From contig JAETTD010000009.1 in NCBI GenBank assembly GCA_021769295.1, positions 1-64,000 of the forward strand: DNA of 64,000 nucleotides, given 5' to 3'. The number at the start of each line of letters is the position of its first letter. Position 1 is the first letter of the stretch. Made by a program: the position numbers and the translations under genes. Positions 1 to 8,337 of the stretch are shown here, piece by piece. The stretch comes from Bacillota bacterium. GTDB taxonomy: Bacteria > Bacillota > Clostridia > Peptostreptococcales > Anaerovoracaceae. The notes beneath the pieces were generated by a model. It was not told where the DNA came from and searched no databases. It was given only the letters and a program-made list of their open reading frames with translations.

Positions 1-33
1 TTGCATTTTAAATTGTGATGTGTACTGTGCCAT
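1..33 (-). CDS. 5' end of an unidentified gene, cut by the window edge
   Basis: An ATG read on the minus strand is preceded at good spacing by a GGAGG ribosome site (around 44-48), and a TATAAT-like -10 box lies about 25 bases further upstream near 60. Only the first 11 codons (MAQYTSQFKMQ) are inside the window, so no function can be given. It is divergent from alr, and the single palindromic unit at 123-157 lies between the two genes. The start signals are the only evidence. Confidence 0.4.
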   Translation of the reverse strand, partial: MAQYTSQFKMQ

Positions 34-122
34 AATCTTTTCCTCCATACTTACTGGTATTATATCATTGATTCCAGTGTTTGTGTGAAGGAGTCCGTTA
101 AATGGGGACCACATTATCAAAC

Positions 123-157
123 TGCCGTAAAGTCTAAAATTTTTACTATTTTCGGCA
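123..157. repeat. Single unit of the 35-bp TGCCG...CGGCA palindromic repeat
   Basis: This segment begins TGCCGTAAA and ends TTTTCGGCA. It is exactly 35 bp, the same length as the 17 units in the four arrays elsewhere in the window. No second unit lies 62 bp away on either side, so this is a solitary copy. It sits between two divergent genes, about 60 bp upstream of the alr promoter. Confidence 0.75.
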
Positions 158-217
158 TTTCGCAGCTTACCAATGAGCAGCCGACATCTTAATACTAACT
201 AAACTTTCCCATTTACC

Positions 218-246
218 TTGAAATTTTAAGGCGTTAGGAATATAAT
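218..246 (+). promoter_or_regulatory. Sigma-A-type promoter of alr
   Basis: TTGAAA (218-223) and TATAAT (241-246) are separated by exactly 17 bases, close to the vegetative consensus. The alr ribosome site (AAGGAG, about 273-278) follows at a normal distance. Confidence 0.75.
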
Positions 247-290
247 AAACATACTGTATACAAAATATATTAGAAGGAGACACTTTACAT

Positions 291-1427
291 ATGTACAAAA
301 ACGCTTTAAGACCTGCATGGGTTGAAATCAATCTAAACAATCTCGACTTTAACATCAAAAATATCAAGGCTAAAATCGGCGACAGGGAAATGATAGGCGT
401 AATCAAGGCAGATGCCTATGGACACGGTAGCGTTAAGGTAGCTGAAGTTCTTAGAGAAAACGGATGTAAAACTTTTGCCGTTGCAACTCTGCACGAAGCT
501 ATTACCCTTCGTGATTCCGGAGCAAAGGAAGAAATCATCATATTGGGGCTGACGCCTGATATGTATGCAGACACAATCGTAAACTACGAACTCACTCCTG
601 TAGTATGCAATTCGGAAAATGCCGCTGCAATAGATGCTGCTGCTAAAGCTGCCGGTAAGGTTGTAAAAGGCCTTATAGCTGTAGACACAGGCATGGGACG
701 TATAGGCTATCTGGCAGACGACACTGAATATGCTATAGAAGACGTAAAGAAAATTCAGGCTCTTGAAAACTTTAAAATCAAGGGAATGTTCTCACACATG
801 TCCACGGCAGATGCTGCCGATAAAGCTTACTCACACCAGCAGGAGGAAAAATACAACAAGTTCTATGCAGCTCTTACCGCCGCAGGTATCGACATACCTT
901 TCAGAACTTTGGCAAACAGCGCTTCAATCATGGAGCTTCCGACAGTGCATTTTGACGCATGCCGCCCGGGAATCATCCTTTACGGATGCTATCCGTCAGA
1001 CGAGGTGGATGTAAACCAGCTTGCAATTAAGCCTGTCATGTCCGTTAAGGCAAATATCGTTCACTTGAAGGACGTGCCTGAAAACTTCTCTGTAGGATAC
1101 GGCAGAAAATTCATTTCAGAAAGACCAAGCAAAATCGCAACCCTGGCGCTCGGATATGCAGACGGATATCCTCGTCCTTATTCTCCGGTAGGCAAGGTTC
1201 TGGTAAACGGATGCGTAGCTCCTATCGCAGGAAACATCTGCATGGACCAGTGCATGGTTGACGTTACCGACGTTCCCGATGTAAAAGTAGGCGATGAAGT
1301 AATCATCATCGGTACCGACGGCAAGAACACCATTTTGGCAGATGACATAGCCAAAGCAACCGGAACCATTAACTATGAAATAGTTTGTGCTTTCGGCCAG
1401 AGACTTCCAAAGGTTTATGTAAAATAA
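291..1427 (+). CDS. alr: Alanine racemase
   Basis: A PLP enzyme of fold type III that interconverts L- and D-alanine in the cytoplasm to supply peptidoglycan precursors. The 378 residues match the usual family length. The PLP lysine is K39 in the motif VIKADAYGHG, and the second catalytic residue, the tyrosine of VGYGRKF, is Y270. The C-terminal part carries the usual NICMDQ motif. The ATG is preceded by AAGGAG. It has its own promoter and ends in a hairpin terminator shared with the convergent neighbour, so it is probably monocistronic. D-alanine made here is the substrate of the Ddl ligase encoded at the other end of the window. Biosynthetic (Alr) and catabolic (DadX) racemases cannot be told apart by sequence alone. 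Confidence 0.95.
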   Translation: MYKNALRPAWVEINLNNLDFNIKNIKAKIGDREMIGVIKADAYGHGSVKVAEVLRENGCKTFAVATLHEAITLRDSGAKEEIIILGLTPDMYADTIVNYELTPVVCNSENAAAIDAAAKAAGKVVKGLIAVDTGMGRIGYLADDTEYAIEDVKKIQALENFKIKGMFSHMSTADAADKAYSHQQEEKYNKFYAALTAAGIDIPFRTLANSASIMELPTVHFDACRPGIILYGCYPSDEVDVNQLAIKPVMSVKANIVHLKDVPENFSVGYGRKFISERPSKIATLALGYADGYPRPYSPVGKVLVNGCVAPIAGNICMDQCMVDVTDVPDVKVGDEVIIIGTDGKNTILADDIAKATGTINYEIVCAFGQRLPKVYVK

Positions 1428-1437
1428 ATATATAAAA

Positions 1438-1465
1438 AAGGGGTGTAAAATTTTTTACACCCCTT
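1438..1465. terminator. Bidirectional intrinsic terminator between alr and the heptad-repeat gene
   Basis: AAGGGGTGTAAAA pairs with TTTTACACCCCTT, with A- and T-rich flanks on both sides. It ends alr on the plus strand and the MMPL operon on the minus strand. The stop codon of the minus-strand gene (1455-1457) lies inside the hairpin. Confidence 0.85.
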
Positions 1466-3473
1466 CTTTAATAGCTTCTGTCTTGTAAATGAACTTTACC
1501 TGACCATCCATATCCGGGCTTATTCCTGAAAAAGATTTGTATTCTTTGGATACGGCGACAGTAGCCCTTAGCCTACCTGCAAAAGAACTGAAATCCCCGT
1601 TTAACGCATCTATGAGTTTTTGAACGCCTTCTTCATTAAATATTTTAAGCCCATCCGAAAGCCGCATTGAACCATCACGCAGCGCTGTCACTCCTGCCGT
1701 CAGCGCAGGAGCGCCGTCCTTCAACGTCAAAATTCCGTCATAAAGCTTATTGGCCCCCGCGCTTAAATCAGCAGTTCCTGCTTTGAGTGCATCGGCTCCC
1801 GCTTTGAGTTTTACAGCCCCGGACGCTGCTTCAGATACTCCGGCAGTATAACTTTGCAGTCCGAGATAGAAGGAATTATAACTGTCAAGAGACGCTTTAA
1901 GCTGTATCAGCGATTTTGCGCCCTCAGAAGCAGTCTGAAGTTTTTGCTGAACCGCATCAGAAGCCATGTTATCGGCAATCGCTTTTTCAACTTCAAGCTG
2001 TGTATTTGCAACTATAGTCGATTTTACGGCATCTCCTTCCATTTGGCTGTCTATAGCCTCATTTATCTTTTGTGATGTGTGCAAATCTATCATTCCCGCC
2101 GCTACCGCAGCTTCATAACTTTCCTTATCCATTCCCGTTGCACCCTTTATCACCTGTGTGGATACCTGCAGGTGAACGGCTTCAGTAACCTGCTCTTCAA
2201 TATAGCTGCGCTGCTTTTCTACTGCTGCTGTAACCTGCGCCAGAACCTCATCATATATCCTGGTTTCATCCAACGAAGCTATCATCTCGTTTAACACATC
2301 GGCATAATTTTCTATAGTCAAATCCGGAGCATCTATACCTGCTGCCTTAATCTGCGTGTCAGCAGCAGCAAGCAACGTTTCAAACACCTGCTTTGCTCCG
2401 CCGTTAAGCGTATCATTGTTGGAAGAAAGCGCATTTAAGCCCTCCGACAGCTCCGCGGCGCCTTTCTGCAAATCTGCAGCACCCACATCCAAAGAATTTG
2501 CTCCGTCACTCAGCTCTCCGGAGCCGGCAGCAAGCTCATCAATACCTTCTATCAGATCCTTTGAATGGTCAAGCAAAGTGCAGAGTCCGTCATACAGTTC
2601 AGAAGATCCATCTATAAGCTGTTTCATCGCTTCTCCCATATCGTTCAAGGAGTTCTTCAACTCGTCGGCATTATTCAGCTTGCTTGTATCAATATCACTG
2701 AAAATTCCATTTGTTGCAACGGTTACGGTAGTATCAAACCGAAAGTTTTTTACATCAGCACTGATTTCAACATAATCCGGGATGTCAAAAACGGATTTAT
2801 TTAGATCCAAATTGGTTTGAAGACCCGGCAGAGCCAAGCCAATTACAGTGGTTCGATCACCGTCATTTATAATTTTTCCGTTGGAAACCGTCACATTGCT
2901 GAATATGTCATTATCCAGCACAACTCCGGTCAGCATGGCAAACGGAACATATATGTCCGTATCCTTTCCGTTGATATTTATGGTTTTACGCAAGTTGTTT
3001 CTATAGTCAAAGCGTATGTCAACCTTTCCGCTTTTTCCTGCAAGCTCCTCTGTGGAAACGGTTTGACCGTTCAGCTTATATGTTACCGAAATGTCCACGG
3101 GGAGCTGTTTTTCAATGTCGCCACGATAATAAATATCTTTACCTTTTGCATCCCATATTTTTGCGTTGTCGCTTCCGATGCTATAGGTTTCTTCGCCTTT
3201 TACATTTTCAATATTTTTAAGCTCAGACGAGTCATCAATCTTATCGCTCCCCGAGGTGTTCTTTATCCAGTCGCTTACTATTATTTTTTCAACGCTTCCG
3301 TCTGCTCCGGCCATGACATAAACGGTCTCATCTTTTTCAGCCCTCGCCGAATTGTCAGTTCTTTTCCCTTCTATGATTCCTGAATTGATTGCAAACGCCG
3401 GTATGCATACGCTGCTTGCGGCGAGGAACATGCAAAGGCAGACTGCGATAATTTTTCTAACAGATTTTTTCAT
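1455..3473 (-). CDS. Secreted / membrane-anchored protein with Leu-x-x-Gly heptad repeats (YhgE/Pip-like)
   Basis: About 672 residues. A lysine-rich N-terminus with one hydrophobic segment ending in AFA looks like a signal peptide. The first 270 residues form an extracellular domain of unknown function. Residues about 270-350 and 550-620 are rich in heptads of the type L..G...L (GELSDGA, AELSEGL, LSAGANKL, LKDGAPAL), as in the YhgE/Pip and MMPL-associated heptad proteins. The middle is a long predicted coiled coil. I chose the ATG at 3473 because GGAAGG lies at good spacing; a GTG three codons upstream is possible. The start overlaps the end of the MMPL gene, so the two are probably translationally coupled and the protein likely works with that exporter. 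Unlike classical Pip proteins it lacks a cluster of C-terminal membrane helices. Confidence 0.75.
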   Translation of the reverse strand: MKKSVRKIIAVCLCMFLAASSVCIPAFAINSGIIEGKRTDNSARAEKDETVYVMAGADGSVEKIIVSDWIKNTSGSDKIDDSSELKNIENVKGEETYSIGSDNAKIWDAKGKDIYYRGDIEKQLPVDISVTYKLNGQTVSTEELAGKSGKVDIRFDYRNNLRKTININGKDTDIYVPFAMLTGVVLDNDIFSNVTVSNGKIINDGDRTTVIGLALPGLQTNLDLNKSVFDIPDYVEISADVKNFRFDTTVTVATNGIFSDIDTSKLNNADELKNSLNDMGEAMKQLIDGSSELYDGLCTLLDHSKDLIEGIDELAAGSGELSDGANSLDVGAADLQKGAAELSEGLNALSSNNDTLNGGAKQVFETLLAAADTQIKAAGIDAPDLTIENYADVLNEMIASLDETRIYDEVLAQVTAAVEKQRSYIEEQVTEAVHLQVSTQVIKGATGMDKESYEAAVAAGMIDLHTSQKINEAIDSQMEGDAVKSTIVANTQLEVEKAIADNMASDAVQQKLQTASEGAKSLIQLKASLDSYNSFYLGLQSYTAGVSEAASGAVKLKAGADALKAGTADLSAGANKLYDGILTLKDGAPALTAGVTALRDGSMRLSDGLKIFNEEGVQKLIDALNGDFSSFAGRLRATVAVSKEYKSFSGISPDMDGQVKFIYKTEAIKEGV

Positions 3474-5565
3474 TTTTATCACCTTCCAAAATTTGATTTT
3501 CTTTAAGCTTCATGCCAAATGTTGTCGCGCATATCAGCTTATCGCAAAGCAACAGAAGCGCCGGTAATATGAATATAACCGAAACCATACTTATCAATGC
3601 GCCTCTTGCCATAAGCATGCACATGGAACCGATAATATCTATATCCGAGTAAATTGCTACTCCGAAAGTGGCCGCAAACAATCCCATTCCGGAAACGATA
3701 ATAGACGGCACCGTTGCCGAAACCGATATAAATGCAGATTCTTTCTTTTCTTTTCCACTCTTTCTTTCGGCTTTATATCTTGTGGTCATCAATATAGCAT
3801 AATCCACGGTGGCGCCCAGCTGAATGGTACTTATGCAAATCGGTGCAATAAACGGCAGGCTCTGGCCGAAATAATGGGGCAATCCGAGATTTATAAATAT
3901 TGCAAACTCAATAACCGCTATTAAAATAAACGGAAGCGATATGCTCTTTTCAACTATGGCAATGATGATAAAAATGGCAATAATAGATATAATATTTACA
4001 ACCTTAAAGTCGTGATCCGTAGTTTCAATCATATCCTTCATGCACGGAGCTTCTCCGATAAGCATGCCGCTGTCATCATATTTTGACAAAACAGCATTGA
4101 GTTCATCAATTTGGTTATTTACATCCTCACTTGCCACCGCATATTCGGAATTTATTAACATAAGCTCCCACCTGTCGCTTTCCAGCATACCGGCGGCGCT
4201 TTCGGGCAAAATTTCTTTAGGTATGCGTGGCCCGAGCACAGATTCCATTCCCAGCACATATTTAACTCCGTCCACCCGTTCCATTTCTTCAATCATATTA
4301 TGAACATCCTTGGAAGAAGTAGCTGCATCTACCAGGAGCATATGAGTTGATGCGATGTTGAATTCGTCTGACAATTTATTGCTTGCCGCAACATATTCCA
4401 TACTTTCCGGCAAACAATTGCCCATATCATAATAAACTTCCCTTTGAGTCTGGCTGTATCCGTAGTATGCAGGTCCCGCCAGTATTACAAATACAACTAA
4501 AAATACAGGAAACATCCTTACTGTACCCTTTGCCAGTTTATCCATTGGCGGAATAATGGATTTGTGTCTTGTCCTTCGCAAATATTTATCGAACACAAGA
4601 ATCAAAGCCGGCAAAACCGTTACGCATCCCAAAACTCCCAGCAATACGCCTTTTGCCATTACGATTCCCAAATCACGGCCCATTGTAAATGACATAAAAC
4701 AAAGCGCAATAAAGCCCGCAACAGTCGTAATCGAACTGCCTAAGACGGAGGTTAACGTTTCCTTGATTGCAACCGTCATAGCTTCTTCCTTATTGTTGTA
4801 TTTTTCCAGTTGCTCATTATAGCTGTGCCAAAGGAATATGGAATAATCCATTGTTACCGCAAGCTGGAGCACGGCGGACAGCGCCTTGGTAATGTAGGAT
4901 ATCTCACCCAAAAAATAATTCGAACCCAGATTTATAAGAATCATTATCCCTATTGATGCAAGGAACACAAAAGGTACAAGCCATCCATCCAGAAAAATCA
5001 TCATTGCGGCGCATGCCAAAACTACGGCAATGGTTACATAAACAGGCTCTTCTTTTTCGCACAAATCCTTCAGGTCAGTTACAAGAGCCGACATGCCCGA
5101 AACGAAACACTTTTCCCCGGAAATATTTCTTATTTCTCTTATGGCATCCATGGTCACATCCTCTGAAGTAGCGCTGTCAAAAAAGACAGCCATCATTGTT
5201 GCGTCTTCCGTATTAAATTCATCATAAATTTCATCAGGCAGCATGCTTTTAGGCACCGATAAATCCGCTGCGGAATCATACCACAAAACATTTTCAACAT
5301 GATCAACCTTTTCAATTTTGGACTTTAATTTAGCCACATCCTTGTCCGACATGCCCTCGACTATAATGAAAGAAAATGCACCCTTATTGAAATCCTCCAT
5401 CAACTCATTTTGCCCTATAACCGTATCCATGTCCTCCGGTAGGTAGTTCAACATGTCGTAGTTTATTCTGGTTCCCGCTATCCCCAATATCGATGGAACC
5501 ATGAGTACGACTGCAAGTATCAGAATCTGTACTCTGTATTTGACAACCGTCTTTGAAAAACTCAT
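3457..5565 (-). CDS. MMPL/RND-family transporter
   Basis: A 702-residue inner-membrane protein built as two similar halves. Each half has one N-terminal helix, a soluble extracellular loop and about five clustered helices (roughly residues 190-330 and 510-680), the layout of RND superfamily MMPL proteins. Such proteins export lipids, peptides or drugs using the proton gradient. Both halves carry the family motif in the fourth helix region (VTMDYSIFLWH and ATVDYAILMTT), where the aspartate is the likely proton-relay residue. A weak ribosome site (GGGGTG) precedes the ATG. The gene lies between the DUF308 gene and the heptad-repeat gene in one operon downstream of a TetR regulator, which suggests an inducible efflux or envelope-lipid system. 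The substrate is unknown. Confidence 0.88.
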   Translation of the reverse strand: MSFSKTVVKYRVQILILAVVLMVPSILGIAGTRINYDMLNYLPEDMDTVIGQNELMEDFNKGAFSFIIVEGMSDKDVAKLKSKIEKVDHVENVLWYDSAADLSVPKSMLPDEIYDEFNTEDATMMAVFFDSATSEDVTMDAIREIRNISGEKCFVSGMSALVTDLKDLCEKEEPVYVTIAVVLACAAMMIFLDGWLVPFVFLASIGIMILINLGSNYFLGEISYITKALSAVLQLAVTMDYSIFLWHSYNEQLEKYNNKEEAMTVAIKETLTSVLGSSITTVAGFIALCFMSFTMGRDLGIVMAKGVLLGVLGCVTVLPALILVFDKYLRRTRHKSIIPPMDKLAKGTVRMFPVFLVVFVILAGPAYYGYSQTQREVYYDMGNCLPESMEYVAASNKLSDEFNIASTHMLLVDAATSSKDVHNMIEEMERVDGVKYVLGMESVLGPRIPKEILPESAAGMLESDRWELMLINSEYAVASEDVNNQIDELNAVLSKYDDSGMLIGEAPCMKDMIETTDHDFKVVNIISIIAIFIIIAIVEKSISLPFILIAVIEFAIFINLGLPHYFGQSLPFIAPICISTIQLGATVDYAILMTTRYKAERKSGKEKKESAFISVSATVPSIIVSGMGLFAATFGVAIYSDIDIIGSMCMLMARGALISMVSVIFILPALLLLCDKLICATTFGMKLKENQILEGDKNEKIC

Positions 5566-5592
5566 ATATTTTTGTCACCCCTTCTTTCTGTT

Positions 5593-6186
5593 TCATTCAT
5601 TAAACCAATCCTCTGTTATCACATCGGGATGCTGGTTTTCTATGATTTTTACCGTATTTACAGCTACGCAAAAATTCAGCAAGCCTTCTGCAAAAAGTGA
5701 AATTCCGAGAATAGCCACAATGATTTTTGCGCTTTCCCACGGGCTGAATATCATAACCAAAGCTATGAGCCCTGTTACTATTGAAAGTGCCAATATGCTC
5801 CACCAGTACCTTATTCCAAACCTGCGAGAATCTATCGCAATCTGAATTTTAAACATACTGTCCACTAAAACGGCTATGCCGACTGTAACAAAAATAAAGC
5901 TCATAACTTTGTCCGTCTTGAGCAGCGTAATCAAGCCCAAAACCACAGTTAAAACTCCAAATTGTAAATCATACTGAAATGCCAGCCTGAACAAGTCCTT
6001 TGAAAAATATCCTATCAGCTTTATGCATCCAAATACGATCATTCCAATGCCAAGGACTCTGCCAATGGTTAAGGCTGACATCTCAGGCGACACAATAAAG
6101 GTTATGCCCACAATGCAAAACATGACTGACATAATGATATATCCTATCTTGGCAATTCTAATCCATAATACAGAACGCATTTTCAT
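5593..6186 (-). CDS. DUF308 / HdeD-like membrane protein
   Basis: 197 residues with six hydrophobic segments arranged as short helix pairs, the pattern of DUF308 (HdeD-related) proteins. Their biochemical function is not established; in enterobacteria HdeD is linked to acid resistance. It is the first gene of the operon DUF308-MMPL-heptad protein, 27 bp from the MMPL gene. The upstream region carries a promoter flanked by an inverted repeat that is a plausible TetR operator. The assignment rests on topology and overall pattern, not on a catalytic motif. Confidence 0.7.
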   Translation of the reverse strand: MKMRSVLWIRIAKIGYIIMSVMFCIVGITFIVSPEMSALTIGRVLGIGMIVFGCIKLIGYFSKDLFRLAFQYDLQFGVLTVVLGLITLLKTDKVMSFIFVTVGIAVLVDSMFKIQIAIDSRRFGIRYWWSILALSIVTGLIALVMIFSPWESAKIIVAILGISLFAEGLLNFCVAVNTVKIIENQHPDVITEDWFNE

Positions 6187-6236
6187 AATGACCTTTCCTT
6201 TTAATCTGATAATCTGCCATAAAGTTGCTCCTTTAT

Positions 6237-6283
6237 ATGACTAAAAAAGTATACAAAACAATTTAAAAGGTTAAAATAGTCAT
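6237..6283 (-). promoter_or_regulatory. Promoter and candidate TetR operator of the DUF308-MMPL operon
   Basis: Read on the minus strand, TTTAAC (6270-6275) and TATACT (6248-6253) are 16 bases apart. The promoter is bracketed by the inverted repeat ATGACTA (6237-6243) and TAGTCAT (6277-6283). A repeat straddling the promoter next to a TetR gene suggests, but does not prove, repression by that regulator. Confidence 0.45.
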
Positions 6284-6363
6284 CTGCCTCCGTCCTGCCC
6301 AAAATACAGTCATGCCAAAACAACTGCCTAAAAACCAGACATTTTTCTCATGGTGACCAAAAT

Positions 6364-6408
6364 AAAAAACAGATTCGACATGCAAAATTGTATTTTGCAA
6401 ATCGAATC
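6364..6408 (-). terminator. Intrinsic terminator downstream of the tetR-family gene
   Basis: On the minus strand GATTCGA and TGCAAAAT-type arms form a long interrupted hairpin (outer arms 6402-6408 / 6372-6378, inner 6392-6399 / 6381-6388) followed by a run of six T. Confidence 0.8.
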
Positions 6409-6437
6409 CGTTTTTAACATTACAAGACGTTCAAAGG

Positions 6438-6995
6438 CTATTTTTCAGTATTTCCGGGCACTATATCACCAATAAATTTTTTAGATAATAAGCATATTCT
6501 TCTGACATCGGCCTTAATATCTTCTTTCATTCCCTTCTCAAGCCATTCTATAGTGGCGCCGAAATAGAGCCACTTGTGATATCTGATTACAAACATCTTG
6601 TCATTCTTGCTTATACCCAGGTCAGCAACAGCGGTGTTTACATATGAAGTTATAAGGTAATCGCATATCTTCATAAGATACCGCTCAAAAATATCTCTGT
6701 TTATGGAGTTATATATATGGAATATAGCTCTCTTGTTGTTTAGAGTAAATTCTATAGCAGCATCAAAACATTCTTCTATTGACTCTACAAACGGATAATC
6801 TTCCACCAGTCTGTCGGCTTCTTCCATCATTATTTCTTCTATAAGCGACGGCAAATCTTCATAATGATAGTAGAATGAATTGCGGTTTATGCCGCATTCC
6901 TGCACTATATCTTTAACCGTTATCTGTGCCAGCGGTTTCTCATTTAAAAGCTTTATAAATGTTTCTTTGATTGCCCTCTTTGTAAAATTCGGCAT
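6438..6995 (-). CDS. TetR/AcrR-family transcriptional regulator
   Basis: 185 residues. The N-terminal 50 residues hold the TetR helix-turn-helix (ITVKDIVQECGINRNSFYYHYEDLPSL), which is highly characteristic. The C-terminal part is a divergent ligand-binding domain, similar in layout to the TetR_C_7 / DhaS-like group. AGGAGGGG precedes the ATG. It lies upstream of, and in the same direction as, the MMPL operon but is separated from it by a terminator and a second promoter with an inverted repeat. It is therefore the natural candidate for that operon's repressor. The inducer is unknown. Confidence 0.9.
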   Translation of the reverse strand: MPNFTKRAIKETFIKLLNEKPLAQITVKDIVQECGINRNSFYYHYEDLPSLIEEIMMEEADRLVEDYPFVESIEECFDAAIEFTLNNKRAIFHIYNSINRDIFERYLMKICDYLITSYVNTAVADLGISKNDKMFVIRYHKWLYFGATIEWLEKGMKEDIKADVRRICLLSKKFIGDIVPGNTEK

Positions 6996-7044
6996 TGTTC
7001 CCCTCCTATAAAGGTCTGATTACCAACCGGTTTCTCTGCTTTTT

Positions 7045-7077
7045 ATAAATCATTGCAAAGAAGTTATAATGATTTAT
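7045..7077. repeat. Short copy of the ATAAATnATT terminal-inverted-repeat element (copy 3)
   Basis: ATAAATCATT at the left end is the exact reverse complement of ATGATTTAT plus one base at the right end, and the middle contains TGCAAAGAA, also seen in the 81-bp copy at 45915. At 33 bp it looks like an internally deleted version. It overlaps the start of the tetR-family transcript and touches the stop codon of the kinase gene. Confidence 0.5.
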
Positions 7078-7105
7078 TATATCACAAAGTCCGCCGTCTT
7101 CTCAA
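7076..7105 (-). promoter_or_regulatory. Promoter of the tetR-family gene
   Basis: On the minus strand TTGAGA (7100-7105) and TATAAT (7076-7081) are 18 bases apart, with an extended TGA before the -10 box. The -35 box lies inside the 3' end of the kinase gene. Confidence 0.55.
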
Positions 7106-7643
7106 TATTCATACTTCTGAAATAACGAGCTTCCATAGGTATCCATTTTTCCTTAAATGCCTTCGCTTTCCGGATACCGTTTCTTTTTATGATACGCTCC
7201 ATTTGAGTGTTTTCGTCAATCTTCATGAAAATTTTAAAATCATATAAATCGCTGAATTCAGGCCTGAGGCAATAAGCTCCTTCTACGATCAAAAGTCCGT
7301 TGTTTTCAATATGTCTGCTGCCGGTTATCATCATTTCTGAGCAGTTAAAAACACCGTAATCAAATGGTTTTTTTCTTTTAACGGCATCGGCAACCTCTTC
7401 GGAAAACCTTTCATAGTGAACATTGCCGCCTGCCTCTTTCATACGCTCTAAAGTCCGCAATTCCATAGGCAAAAAGAAGTCATCCATATGTACAATCTCG
7501 CCGCCAAGCTCATTTGCCAGCTTCGCCGCCAGAGTGCTCTTGCCTGCTGCTGCCATTCCGTCTATCGCAACAACCACATGGGAACGTTCTTTCATCAACT
7601 CTCTTATGGACTCTTTCAACACATCATTTTCCCTATTTATCAT
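7077..7643 (-). CDS. Uridine kinase-like P-loop protein
   Basis: 188 residues. A Walker A motif, GMAAAGKST, lies near residue 29, and HMDDFF near residue 52 matches the phosphate-acceptor region of the uridine kinase / pantothenate kinase (PRK-like) family. Members phosphorylate small metabolites with ATP, but this short form is not a canonical Udk and its substrate is unknown. The ATG overlaps the TGA of the DUF2284 gene upstream (ATGA), so the two are translationally coupled. The stop codon lies at the edge of a terminal-inverted-repeat element. Confidence 0.75.
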   Translation of the reverse strand: MINRENDVLKESIRELMKERSHVVVAIDGMAAAGKSTLAAKLANELGGEIVHMDDFFLPMELRTLERMKEAGGNVHYERFSEEVADAVKRKKPFDYGVFNCSEMMITGSRHIENNGLLIVEGAYCLRPEFSDLYDFKIFMKIDENTQMERIIKRNGIRKAKAFKEKWIPMEARYFRSMNIEKTADFVI

Positions 7644-8170
7644 TTTTTCAGAAGCCCTCCGACCAAAACAAAGTACGAGGGAACCTTTCCTTCTTCAAGC
7701 CACTCCAGTTCTATTCCCATAAGCTTGCTTACCGTAAGGCCAACATTTCCGCCCAGTGACTCTATCGAATAACGCATAAGTTCCGGATGCCTGCAAGGCA
7801 ATCCGCTTGGACGTGTGCATCCCTTATCTTTACATAAACTGCAGCTTCCGGCGCTCAAAGATACAGAGCCTTCGTACCGTTTTTCTTCCTCATACAGTTT
7901 ACGGCTCATCTCTTCTTTGACTTCTTCCATTATTTCCATGCTTTTTTCCGCATCCATGCCGGGCTCAAATATTATCTTTCTTGCCAGCACGTAAAGAGTT
8001 GAAAAATTTTCCCAATACTTCTTAGGCTCAAAAGTATATGAAGGGCACGACCACACTTTATTGTAATTTTTGCACTGTTTGCAATATCCTAAAAATTCCT
8101 CTATATTTACATATTCTTGAAGGTATTTGTCCACACCCACTTCACATTGATATTCTTCTGTTTTATACAT
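7640..8170 (-). CDS. DUF2284 cysteine-rich putative metal-binding protein
   Basis: 176 residues from the ATG at 8170, chosen because AAAGGAG lies just upstream; an in-frame upstream ATG at 8248 lacks one and falls inside a repeat. Two cysteine clusters, YCKQCKNYNKVWSCP near the N-terminus and CSLCKDKGCTRPSGLPC near residue 118, are the signature of DUF2284 (COG5423, predicted metal binding). These proteins occur mostly in anaerobes and probably bind an iron-sulfur cluster or another metal. No reaction is known. It is coupled to the kinase-like gene. Confidence 0.85.
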   Translation of the reverse strand: MYKTEEYQCEVGVDKYLQEYVNIEEFLGYCKQCKNYNKVWSCPSYTFEPKKYWENFSTLYVLARKIIFEPGMDAEKSMEIMEEVKEEMSRKLYEEEKRYEGSVSLSAGSCSLCKDKGCTRPSGLPCRHPELMRYSIESLGGNVGLTVSKLMGIELEWLEEGKVPSYFVLVGGLLKK

Positions 8171-8230
8171 TGAACTTTTCTCCTTTTCAGATGTATTTAA
8201 GTATATCATATTATCCTTTTTTATGGTAAA

Positions 8231-8311
8231 ATAAATTATTAAAAGCACCTTGCATCTTCTGCGGAGTATATATATGTTCCTCGAAAGAGCAAAGTTCTTT
8301 TAATAATTTAT
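8231..8311. repeat. 81-bp terminal-inverted-repeat hairpin element (copy 1)
   Basis: AATAAATTATTAAAAG (8230-8245) is the perfect reverse complement of CTTTTAATAATTTATT (8297-8312), a 16-bp inverted repeat enclosing 51 bases. Inside, TTGC...TCTTC and CGAAAGAGCAAAG resemble the interior of the copy at 45915-45995, which is also exactly 81 bp between the ATAAAT and ATTTAT ends. It sits between the divergent DUF2284 and amidohydrolase-like genes. Confidence 0.7.
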
Positions 8312-8337
8312 TCGTATAATCTATTGCGGAGGGAATA

